The position numbers and the translations under genes are program-made. Positions 6,501 through 11,467 of a DNA stretch of 11,467 bases are shown here, piece by piece (the stretch's first letter is position 1; each line of letters opens with the position of its first letter). A model generated the notes under the pieces. That model made no database searches, was not told the DNA's origin, and saw only the letters and a program-made list of their open reading frames with translations. Source of the DNA: an archaeon (GTDB lineage: Archaea; Nanobdellota; Nanobdellia; SCGC-AAA011-G17; GW2011-AR17); NCBI GenBank assembly GCA_023245975.1, contig JAHFJF010000018.1, positions 1 to 11,467 of the forward strand, given 5' to 3'.

Positions 6501-7737
6501 TCTCAGAAAATTCGTAGGTTAAATATTTTTTAGCTTCTTCAAACTTCTTGAATAAATTTTCTTTATCTTTTCCGCCGAGATTAATCCTGGCATAAACATA
6601 ACTTTCACCCTTGCCAAGATATTCAGAAAGAACTGTCCCCTTCTCTTGAATAAATAAATCCAACCTTGCATCAGGGAATTTCTTCGTAAGTCTTTCTATC
6701 TGACTCTCTATTGGGACCTTTGTTGCCTTCCCGTCTTTGAATTCCCTTAACACGAAGCTAGCAGCAACTTTGTAATCTCCAGAATTATTTTTGGTTTTAG
6801 GCTTATCCCCCAGTGAAAGGGCGATTTGTATCCCATAAGTATTTGTGCCATTGACTTTTTCCATCAGGTCGGCAAACTGCTGGCAAAGCCTAGGATTGAC
6901 TTCAACGATATTGATATCATCAGTCTTTGGATTATAAAACATTTCTATGTTGAATATGCCATTGTCAAATCCAATTCCGGTCATTAATTTTTCTGTAATT
7001 CTGTACATTCTTTGCTGAACTTTCTCAGGCAAGCTTGAGGGATATTCAAATCTCTGGAAGCTGTTCGTCCCAGGATACATTATTGAGTCTACAATACCAA
7101 TAAGCTCAAATTTATTCTTATAGATGAAGCACTCTAATGTTACCTGCCTTCCCACCAATAATTCTTCTGCAAGCATATAGCTCCCGTCAATCTCAAGATT
7201 GGTATAATTTTTTAAAATCTGGTTGAATGGCTTGACAAACACTGCCAAGTGTTTTTCCGCTTCTTTTATTGAATCTTTCAGCTCTTTCTCGTTGTTTACT
7301 TTATTTGAATGCATTGAGAAAAATGATTTTACTGGCTTAATGAAAAAAGGGAAGTCCATCCCTATCTTTTTTAGCTCTTTTTGATTTATCAATGCGAACA
7401 TTGGCACTGCTTCTGGAACCAATTCTTTCTGAATTTTTCTGCAATAATATTTATGCTGGCACAGGATTAATTTATCAGGCTCAACATGTGGCAGATTTAA
7501 TCCTTTAGCCACAATGTTGCCGATAATTGAATGCGGATAGTCTTCTGTGCTGATTACCCCATGTATTCTTTCATGCTTGAATCTATTTAATACCTCATCA
7601 ATATATTGCAATGCATCAAATTTATCTATATTCCAGCTTACATCATTGCCATGGAAAATGAAATCATAATCAGAACTGAATTTTTTAAGCTCCCGCTTGT
7701 CTATAGAAGTTGGGCATACAACAAGAATCCTCCTCAT
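6493..7737 (-). CDS. ATP-grasp family ligase of unknown substrate
   Basis: From the ATG at 7737 this encodes 414 residues in ATP-grasp order. An N-terminal Rossmann-like pre-ATP domain (about 1-95) starts MRRILVVCPTSIDKRELKKF. The lid and ATP-binding part has FFIKPVKSFFS (Lys134), an AEELLVGRQVTLECFIY segment (Glu191, Glu192) and the metal-binding pair NIEMF (Glu265) and VEVNPRLCQQ (Glu279, Asn281). A C-terminal domain follows (about 325-414). All catalytic positions look intact. ATP-grasp enzymes join a carboxylate, activated as acyl phosphate, to an amine, thiol or other nucleophile. This one resembles amino-acid ligase and carbamoyl-phosphate-synthetase-like members rather than any named pathway enzyme, and neighbours give no clue. 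A TTG at 7761 would add eight residues, but a TATA box at 7763-7770 supports the ATG. Its end overlaps the convergent gene by 8 nt. Confidence 0.88.
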   Translation of the reverse strand: MRRILVVCPTSIDKRELKKFSSDYDFIFHGNDVSWNIDKFDALQYIDEVLNRFKHERIHGVISTEDYPHSIIGNIVAKGLNLPHVEPDKLILCQHKYYCRKIQKELVPEAVPMFALINQKELKKIGMDFPFFIKPVKSFFSMHSNKVNNEKELKDSIKEAEKHLAVFVKPFNQILKNYTNLEIDGSYMLAEELLVGRQVTLECFIYKNKFELIGIVDSIMYPGTNSFQRFEYPSSLPEKVQQRMYRITEKLMTGIGFDNGIFNIEMFYNPKTDDINIVEVNPRLCQQFADLMEKVNGTNTYGIQIALSLGDKPKTKNNSGDYKVAASFVLREFKDGKATKVPIESQIERLTKKFPDARLDLFIQEKGTVLSEYLGKGESYVYARINLGGKDKENLFKKFEEAKKYLTYEFSEIN

Positions 7738-7762
7738 TTTCAAATTAGATAAATCATTCAAC

Positions 7763-7770
7763 TTAATATA
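7763..7770 (-). promoter_or_regulatory. TATA box of the ATP-grasp gene
   Basis: TATATTAA on the minus strand is centred about 29 nt before the ATG at 7737. The predicted transcription start is within a few bases of that ATG and downstream of the alternative TTG at 7761, which it excludes. Confidence 0.5.
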
Positions 7771-7784
7771 CCTTCTTAGAAATT

Positions 7785-7790
7785 AAAAAA
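7785..7790 (-). terminator. T-run directly after the 15-codon gene
   Basis: Six Ts follow the TAA at 7791 on the minus strand, continuing as AATTTC. Oligo-T tracts are the usual intrinsic terminator of archaeal RNA polymerase. Some read-through into the ATP-grasp gene is possible. Confidence 0.4.
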
Positions 7791-7838
7791 TTATTTCTTT
7801 GGTTTTTTCTTTGGCTCTTCTGGTGCTTTTCCGCCCAT
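7791..7838 (-). CDS. putative 15-residue Lys/Pro-rich microprotein
   Basis: The ATG at 7838 opens a 15-codon frame, MGGKAPEEPKKKPKK, ending in TAA. Six of 15 residues are Lys and three are Pro, so the peptide would be strongly basic and unstructured. It may bind RNA, DNA or an acidic partner; that is inference only. The frame is far below normal gene-calling length, but its control signals are as good as those of the real genes around it. GGGAGG lies ten bases before the ATG, the same spacing as hppA. TTTAAAAA sits where a TATA box would give a 24-nt leader, and a T6 run follows the stop. It lies 53 nt upstream of the ATP-grasp gene on the same strand, which has its own TATA box. Alternatives are a leader peptide, a small RNA or chance. 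I recognise no family. Confidence 0.55.
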   Translation of the reverse strand: MGGKAPEEPKKKPKK

Positions 7839-7848
7839 GATAATTCAA

Positions 7849-7854
7849 CCTCCC
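7849..7854 (-). promoter_or_regulatory. Shine-Dalgarno site of the 15-codon gene
   Basis: GGGAGG, continuing as TTGA, complements the archaeal 16S rRNA 3' end. It ends ten bases before the ATG at 7838, and its leader resembles that of hppA. Confidence 0.6.
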
Positions 7855-7884
7855 TTTAGACTTAGGATTAGAACTGCAGGACTT

Positions 7885-7892
7885 TTTTTAAA
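7885..7892 (-). promoter_or_regulatory. TATA-like box of the 15-codon gene
   Basis: TTTAAAAA on the minus strand, preceded by GCAAGG, predicts a start near 7862 and a leader of about 24 nt. Of the bases between here and the rnp2 promoter at 7984, I can assign none. Confidence 0.4.
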
Positions 7893-7983
7893 CCTTGCTA
7901 ATGATTGACAATTGCCGATAAAAATGCATCAAACAAGAAATCTCGGCTGCCCAAGACCTAACACACAAAACTCACCGCAATGC

Positions 7984-7991
7984 TTATAAAT
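7984..7991 (+). promoter_or_regulatory. TATA box of the proteasome-exosome superoperon
   Basis: TTATAAAT predicts transcription from about 8010-8015. It is the only good promoter upstream of rnp2 and probably serves the whole operon. It implies a leader of about 40 nt before the ATG at 8054, including a purine-rich stretch at 8011-8034. Confidence 0.55.
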
Positions 7992-8053
7992 GGTAGCATA
8001 CTTTGAAGGCAAGGAGAGAGAAGACGGAGAAGGTTATTTTTCTCAGATTGCAA

Positions 8054-8371
8054 ATGAAAACGATTCCCAGCTTAAGGGAAAGGAAAAGATACTTAGCGTA
8101 TAAGGTAGTTTCTGATAAGCAGATTTCTAATGAAATGGCCCAGAATGCTGTTTTTACAGGCATAAGAGATTTCTTAGGAGTTTATGGAATGGCCAAGGCA
8201 GGAATAATGGCAGTAACAAACAGCGTATTGAGAGTAACGCATACAGAAACTGAAAAGGTAAAAACTGCATTGTCTTTAATATCAGAAATAAATGGAAATA
8301 GGGCAATTGTCCAGACAGTTTACGTATCAGGCTCATTACACAAGGCTAAAAGCATTAATGGAGGTGCTTAA
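8054..8371 (+). CDS. rnp2: ribonuclease P protein subunit Rnp2 (Pop5)
   Basis: From the ATG at 8054 this encodes 105 residues, close to the size of archaeal Pop5. The protein binds the catalytic domain of RNase P RNA as a heterotetramer with Rpp30 and helps remove 5' leaders from pre-tRNAs. The opening MKTIPSLRERKRYLAYKVVS matches the conserved 'MKxLPPxLRxxKRYiaF' start of Pop5. The middle has VYGMAKAGIMAV, and the C-terminal part LSLISEINGNRAIVQTVYVSGSLHKAK matches the family's 'al.lis..nG....i...gvSGTIk' end. The frame reaches back to a TTG at 8003, but that codon lies upstream of the predicted transcription start and the extra residues have no counterpart in the homologues I recall. It is first in the superoperon; its stop is two bases before psmA, and its last codons carry the psmA ribosome site. 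Confidence 0.88.
   Translation: MKTIPSLRERKRYLAYKVVSDKQISNEMAQNAVFTGIRDFLGVYGMAKAGIMAVTNSVLRVTHTETEKVKTALSLISEINGNRAIVQTVYVSGSLHKAKSINGGA
8360..8366 (+). promoter_or_regulatory. Shine-Dalgarno site of psmA inside the rnp2 3' end
   Basis: GGAGGTG, seven bases before the ATG at 8374, is an almost full match to the archaeal anti-SD. It also encodes the Gly-Gly of the rnp2 C-terminus, tying translation of the two genes together. Confidence 0.8.
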
Positions 8372-8373
8372 TT

Positions 8374-9084
8374 ATGCAACAACAAGAAATGTCGCATCAG
8401 ATGATGGGTTATGATAGGACATCTGCGATGTTCAGCCCAGACGGAAGATTACTACAAGTAGAATATGCCAAAGAGGCAGTAAAACAAGGCTCAACAGCAA
8501 TTGGATTGGTTTGCAAAGAAGGAGTTTTGTTAGTGGCAGACAAGAGAGTAGTTGATAAATTAATAGTAGCAGATTCGGTGGAAAAGATATTTCAATTGGA
8601 TGACCATATTGGGGCTACTGCTACTGGCTTTGTAATGGATGCAAGAGTCTTATTGGAAAAGGCGCAAGTAATAGTGCAGCAGCACAGAATTACTTACGGA
8701 GTTCCAATGGACGTGATAAGCCTGGTCAAAGAAATATGCGACATAAAGCAGTTTTTCACGCAATATGGCGGTGCAAGGCCGTTCGGAGTTTCTGTGATAA
8801 TAGCTGGAGTGGATGAAAGCCCTGTGTTGTATGTAACTGACCCAACTGGAATTTTCTTTGAATACAAGGCAACGGCCATAGGAGAAGGCGAAGTAGAAGT
8901 CAAACAAATACTCAACAAGGAATACAAGGAAGGAATATCAATTGATGAGGGATTGAAATTAGCAATGAATGCACTGAAGAAAGTTTTAGGGAAAGATTTT
9001 GATGTGAGAAGGATAGATGGCGCTTACATAAAGTCAGATGAAAAGAAATTTGTCAGGATTGACAGGAAAAAGATGAGGGTATGA
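8374..9084 (+). CDS. psmA: 20S proteasome alpha subunit
   Basis: This encodes 236 residues, the usual length. Alpha subunits form the two outer seven-membered rings of the 20S proteasome, gate entry to the chamber and dock ATPase caps such as PAN. The N-terminus carries the alpha signature: YDR (13-15), then FSPDGRLLQVEYA (20-32), the gate and H0 helix region. Lys71 in SVEKIF corresponds to Thermoplasma Lys66, which binds the C-terminal HbYX motif of PAN. GGARPFGVS (132-140) and DPTGIFFEYKATAIG are also family-conserved. Residues TSAM after YDR differ from the more usual AITV. There is no catalytic N-terminal Thr, as expected for alpha; the beta subunit is not in this window. The gene sits third-order as usual between rnp2 and sbds, and its stop overlaps the sbds start. 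Confidence 0.98.
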   Translation: MQQQEMSHQMMGYDRTSAMFSPDGRLLQVEYAKEAVKQGSTAIGLVCKEGVLLVADKRVVDKLIVADSVEKIFQLDDHIGATATGFVMDARVLLEKAQVIVQQHRITYGVPMDVISLVKEICDIKQFFTQYGGARPFGVSVIIAGVDESPVLYVTDPTGIFFEYKATAIGEGEVEVKQILNKEYKEGISIDEGLKLAMNALKKVLGKDFDVRRIDGAYIKSDEKKFVRIDRKKMRV

Positions 9085-9782
9085 TGGTTGACGTAAGCAA
9101 GGCAGTGATTGCACGATTGAAAAAGGCAGGACAGACTTTTGAAGTGCTTGTTGACTGTGACAATGCATTGCTTTACCGTGAAGGAAAAGCAAAGCTGGAA
9201 GATACTGTGGCCGGTCCTTCTGTGTTCAAGAATTCAAAGTTCGGTGAGCATGCATCTCCAGCAGAGATGAAAAAGGCTTTTGGAACTGAAGATCCGGCAA
9301 AAGTTGCAGATGTGGTACTGCACGAAGGAGAAATACAGCTCACCAGAGACCACAAGGAAAAGCTCAGGGTGGCAAAAAAGAAACAGGTTGTGGCATTGCT
9401 TGCAAGATATGCAGTTGATGCAAAAACCGGCAAGCCTTACCCTCCAGCAAGAGTTGAGATGCTGATGGACGAGGCAAAAGTAAAAGTTGATGAGATTAAA
9501 TCTGCTGAAAAGCAGTTGCATGATGTACTGAAAAAGCTGGCTCCTTTGGCACCTATAAAGATGGAGACAAGAGAATTGGAGATAAGGATACCTGCTTTGC
9601 AGGCAGTTAAGTCATTTCATGCATTAAAATCTTATACAAAGATTCTAAAAGAGAATTGGCTTAATGACGGCTCATTGCTTGCAGTAGTAGAAATACCTGC
9701 TGGTATGCAGCCAACACTAGAAGACGAATTGAACAAAGCGACGAAAGGCAACCTTGAGATAAAGGTTGTAAGCAAGAGATAA
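9081..9782 (+). CDS. SBDS-family ribosome maturation protein (Sdo1)
   Basis: This encodes 233 residues, typical of archaeal SBDS. In eukaryotes SBDS/Sdo1, with the GTPase EFL1, releases the anti-association factor eIF6 from new 60S subunits; in archaea a similar role with EF-2 and aIF6 is inferred. The N-terminal domain (about 1-90) has VIARLKKAGQTFEVLVDCD and the conserved VFKNSKFGEHAS. The helical middle domain (about 91-160) has IQLTRDHKEKLRVAKKKQ and KPYPPARVEMLMDEAK. The C-terminal ferredoxin-like domain (about 165-233) includes EIPAGMQPTLEDEL. The start is ATGATG: ATG 9081 overlaps the psmA stop by four bases and ATG 9084 by one. GAGGG at 9075-9079 spaces slightly better to 9084, and reinitiation after psmA is likely either way. 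Its place between psmA and rrp4 is standard for the superoperon. Confidence 0.96.
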   Translation: MMVDVSKAVIARLKKAGQTFEVLVDCDNALLYREGKAKLEDTVAGPSVFKNSKFGEHASPAEMKKAFGTEDPAKVADVVLHEGEIQLTRDHKEKLRVAKKKQVVALLARYAVDAKTGKPYPPARVEMLMDEAKVKVDEIKSAEKQLHDVLKKLAPLAPIKMETRELEIRIPALQAVKSFHALKSYTKILKENWLNDGSLLAVVEIPAGMQPTLEDELNKATKGNLEIKVVSKR

Positions 9783-9789
9783 CAAATAT

Positions 9790-9794
9790 GGAGG
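9790..9794 (+). promoter_or_regulatory. Shine-Dalgarno site of rrp4
   Basis: GGAGG ends seven bases before the ATG at 9802, within the 19-nt gap after sbds, which is the longest gap in the operon. Confidence 0.8.
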
Positions 9795-9801
9795 AATTAT
9801 A

Positions 9802-10506
9802 ATGGGACAATTATTTGTAGAAGAGAAAAAAGTTGTTGTTCCCGGGGATGTGCTTGCAATAGGCATGGATTACTTGCCTGCAGGCGGTGCATTCAGGGAT
9901 AAAGACAAGGTAATAGCATCACAAGTTGGAGTAGCAAGCGTCAATGAGCGCTTGATAAGGGTAATACCTTTAGCCGGAAATTATGTTCCACAAAGAGGAG
10001 ATGTTGTAGTAGGAAAAGTTAGCGATATGACTTACAGCAGCTGGTTTGTTGATATTGGCTATGCCTATGAAGCAGTGCTCTCGATAAAGGAAGCAACGTC
10101 TGACTTTGTTGAAAGAGGGGCCGAACTTACAGACTATTTCATGATTGGCGATTACATGGTTGCAAAATTAGTCAATGTAACAAAATCAAAAGCAATGGAT
10201 CTCTCATTAAGAGGGCCTGGTTTGAGAAAGATACAGGGCGGTAAGATAATCTCTGTAACTCCAGCCAAAGTGCCAAGAATAGTTGGCAAGGGCGGCAGCA
10301 TGATTAACATGATTAAGGATGCAACTGGCTGCAATGTAATAGCCGGGCAGAATGGAAGGATATGGATTTCTGGAAAAGATCCAGATATGGAAAGGAAAGC
10401 CACAGAAGCCTTGATGCTAATAAATGATAAAGCACATACAAGAGGATTGACTGAAAGAGTAAGAGCTTTTCTCGGATTGAAAGGTGAGGAAAATGGCGTA
10501 CAATAA
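9802..10506 (+). CDS. rrp4: exosome RNA-binding cap subunit Rrp4
   Basis: This encodes 234 residues, the usual archaeal length. Three Rrp4 subunits form the cap on the hexameric Rrp41/Rrp42 ring and feed RNA into the pore. The N-terminal beta domain (about 1-60) has VVVPGDVLAIGMDYLPAGGAF. An S1 RNA-binding domain (about 63-137) has RGDVVVGKVSDMTYSSWFVD and KLVNVTKSKAMDLSLRG. A KH domain (about 145-215) has the binding loop VGKGG (GKGG at 162-165) and GCNVIAGQNGRIWISG. Having a KH domain rather than a C-terminal zinc ribbon distinguishes it from the alternative cap protein Csl4. A strong Shine-Dalgarno sets the start. Its last 14 bases overlap the chosen rrp41 start, a common arrangement that couples their translation. 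Confidence 0.97.
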   Translation: MGQLFVEEKKVVVPGDVLAIGMDYLPAGGAFRDKDKVIASQVGVASVNERLIRVIPLAGNYVPQRGDVVVGKVSDMTYSSWFVDIGYAYEAVLSIKEATSDFVERGAELTDYFMIGDYMVAKLVNVTKSKAMDLSLRGPGLRKIQGGKIISVTPAKVPRIVGKGGSMINMIKDATGCNVIAGQNGRIWISGKDPDMERKATEALMLINDKAHTRGLTERVRAFLGLKGEENGVQ

Positions 10507-11194
10507 AAGAAATGACGGAAGGAAATTTGAAGAGATGAGGCCTATGGAAGCCAAAGTCGGAGTAGTTAAGAATGCTGCAGGCTCAGCAATGTTCAGAATG
10601 GGAAAGACAATTGCTTATGCAGCTGTATATGGACCAAGGGAATTGCACCCTAAATTCATGCAGGACCCAAAAAGGGGAAAGCTTAGATGCAATTATAACA
10701 TGATGGCTTTCTCAGGCTCAGGGGACAGGGTAAGGCCAGGACCATCCAGGCGCTCAAAAGAAATCAGCCTCGTAACGGAAAAGGCATTGTATCCAGTTCT
10801 TGACCTAGAAGAATTCCCAAAGACAGTTGTTGATGTTTTTATTGAGCTGCTACAAACTGATGCCGGGACAAGATGCGCAGGAATATGCGCGGCATCCATG
10901 GCTCTTGCAGATGCAGGGTTCAAGATGAAAGACTTGGTCTGTGCAGTTTCTGCGGGAGTAGTAGGCAAGACTACAGTAGTTGATTTGGACTATTCAGAAG
11001 AAGCATGGGAAGAAGGCTCAACAGACATACCAATAGCAGTGATGCCAAGGACAGGCGAAGTAACATTGCTTCAGCTTGATGGAGAAGTATCTAAAGAAGA
11101 GCTCCAGAAAGCTATAGCGATGGCCAAGGAAGCATGCAAACAGATATATGAAGTGCAGAAAGAAGCATTGCGTGCAAAATATCAGGAGGAATGA
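10493..11194 (+). CDS. rrp41: exosome catalytic subunit Rrp41
   Basis: From the ATG at 10493 this encodes 233 residues. Rrp41 is the phosphorolytic 3'-5' exoribonuclease of the archaeal exosome. It alternates with Rrp42 in a six-membered RNase PH-type ring and can also add heteropolymeric tails in the reverse reaction. Visible active-site parts are Arg86-Arg87 in GPSRRSKEISL (RNA and phosphate contacts), QTDAGTRCAG (121-130) and Asp178 in STDIPIAVMP, matching the catalytic aspartate of characterised archaeal Rrp41. GLY-like MAYNKRNDGRKFEEMRP is the standard start. All key residues are present, so it should be active. A GTG at 10484 would add three residues, but AGGTGAGG just before the ATG at 10493 works as its ribosome site. 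It overlaps rrp4 by 14 nt, and its last codons carry the rrp42 ribosome site. Confidence 0.97.
   Translation: MAYNKRNDGRKFEEMRPMEAKVGVVKNAAGSAMFRMGKTIAYAAVYGPRELHPKFMQDPKRGKLRCNYNMMAFSGSGDRVRPGPSRRSKEISLVTEKALYPVLDLEEFPKTVVDVFIELLQTDAGTRCAGICAASMALADAGFKMKDLVCAVSAGVVGKTTVVDLDYSEEAWEEGSTDIPIAVMPRTGEVTLLQLDGEVSKEELQKAIAMAKEACKQIYEVQKEALRAKYQEE
11185..11189 (+). promoter_or_regulatory. Shine-Dalgarno site deciding the rrp42 start
   Basis: GGAGG lies seven bases before ATG 11197 but only one base before the in-frame ATG at 11191, so 11197 is the likely start. The site also encodes the Glu-Glu end of Rrp41. Confidence 0.75.
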
Positions 11195-11196
11195 AT

Positions 11197-11467
11197 ATGA
11201 TTCAAGATAATTATGTAAGAGAACTTACAAAGAAAAACCAGAGGGAAGACGGCAGGGCATTTGATGAATATAGGCAGCCTGTTTCTGTAGAATATGCCGT
11301 ATCTGAAAAATCTGCTGAAGGCTCTGCAAGAGTCACCATCGGAGACACAGTTGTAGTTGCTGGAGTAAAACTGGAATTGGGAAAGCCATATCCAGATACG
11401 CCTGACGAAGGAAGCATAATGGTTAATGTGGAATTGTTGCCATTGTCTTCACCAGAATTTGAATCAG
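11197..11467 (+). CDS. rrp42: exosome ring subunit Rrp42 (N-terminal part)
   Basis: The first 90 codons are present and the frame is open at the right edge; full archaeal Rrp42 is about 260-275 residues. Rrp42 is the non-catalytic RNase PH-fold partner of Rrp41 and is needed for the ring, RNA binding and activity. Matches to the family are MIQDNYVRELTKKNQREDGR at the start, followed by AFDEYRQP, then GSARVTIGDTVVVAGVKLEL and MVNVELLPLSSPEFE. An RNase PH-type N-terminus alone could in principle be another Rrp41-like copy, but the length of the N-terminal helix, the ELLPLSSPEFE motif and the position right after rrp41 all indicate Rrp42. The stop of rrp41 lies two bases before the chosen ATG. 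An in-frame ATG at 11191 is less likely. Confidence 0.95.
   Translation, partial: MIQDNYVRELTKKNQREDGRAFDEYRQPVSVEYAVSEKSAEGSARVTIGDTVVVAGVKLELGKPYPDTPDEGSIMVNVELLPLSSPEFES

Noticed and set aside
7914..7947. Inverted repeat GCCGA/TCGGC in the spacer before rnp2
   Set aside because: Five base pairs around a 24-nt loop is expected by chance; there is no T-run or conserved motif beside it.
7895..7983. Possible small RNA (C/D box or tRNA-like) in the spacer before rnp2
   Set aside because: AATGATTGA only partly matches a C box, no D box lies at a fitting distance, and no cloverleaf or T-loop sequence is visible.
1..11467. CRISPR array, insertion sequence, integrase or attachment site
   Set aside because: I saw no regularly spaced direct repeats, transposase motifs, terminal inverted repeats or tRNA genes.

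Overview
The window is a compact, AT-rich archaeal chromosome segment. The strongest evidence is the right third: RNase P subunit Rnp2 (Pop5), proteasome alpha, SBDS, and exosome subunits Rrp4, Rrp41 and Rrp42 lie in one direction as a tight operon. This is the archaeal proteasome-exosome superoperon. The diphthine synthase DphB and the archaeal TATA boxes agree. The short spacers and mix of genes suggest a small-genome lineage, perhaps a DPANN archaeon, but no phylogenetic marker settles the phylum.

Left region (1-3397). A secreted subtilisin-like protease (minus strand, catalytic Ser beyond the left edge) follows a coiled-coil protein gene on the same strand. Divergent from these is a CCC1/VIT1-type metal transporter gene (plus strand), which converges on dphB (minus strand); their stop codons share the bases TTAA.

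Middle region (3443-7892). A membrane pyrophosphatase gene (hppA, minus), with the lysine signature of the K+-independent proton pumps, is divergent from a VOC metalloenzyme gene (plus). A small helical protein possibly of the PaREP1/HEPN type (plus) converges with 8 nt of overlap on an orphan ATP-grasp ligase (minus). Just upstream of the ligase is a 15-codon reading frame with its own TATA box, Shine-Dalgarno sequence and T-run.

Right region (7984-11467). A promoter at about 7984 starts the superoperon. Rnp2 belongs to the tRNA-maturing RNase P, PsmA forms the gated outer rings of the 20S proteasome, SBDS acts in ribosome maturation, and Rrp4/Rrp41/Rrp42 form the cap and the catalytic ring of the RNA exosome. 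The operon thus joins RNA processing, ribosome assembly and RNA and protein degradation. rrp42 runs off the right edge.

Gene starts follow a clear logic. Most solitary genes have a TATA box centred 25-30 nt before the ATG and no Shine-Dalgarno, which implies leaderless mRNAs. Most internal operon genes, plus hppA and the 15-codon frame, have strong GGAGG-type sites. I see no tRNA, rRNA, CRISPR array or mobile element, and no clear new multi-gene system. The best candidates for something undescribed are the 15-codon gene, the PPC-first protease architecture and the orphan ATP-grasp enzyme.
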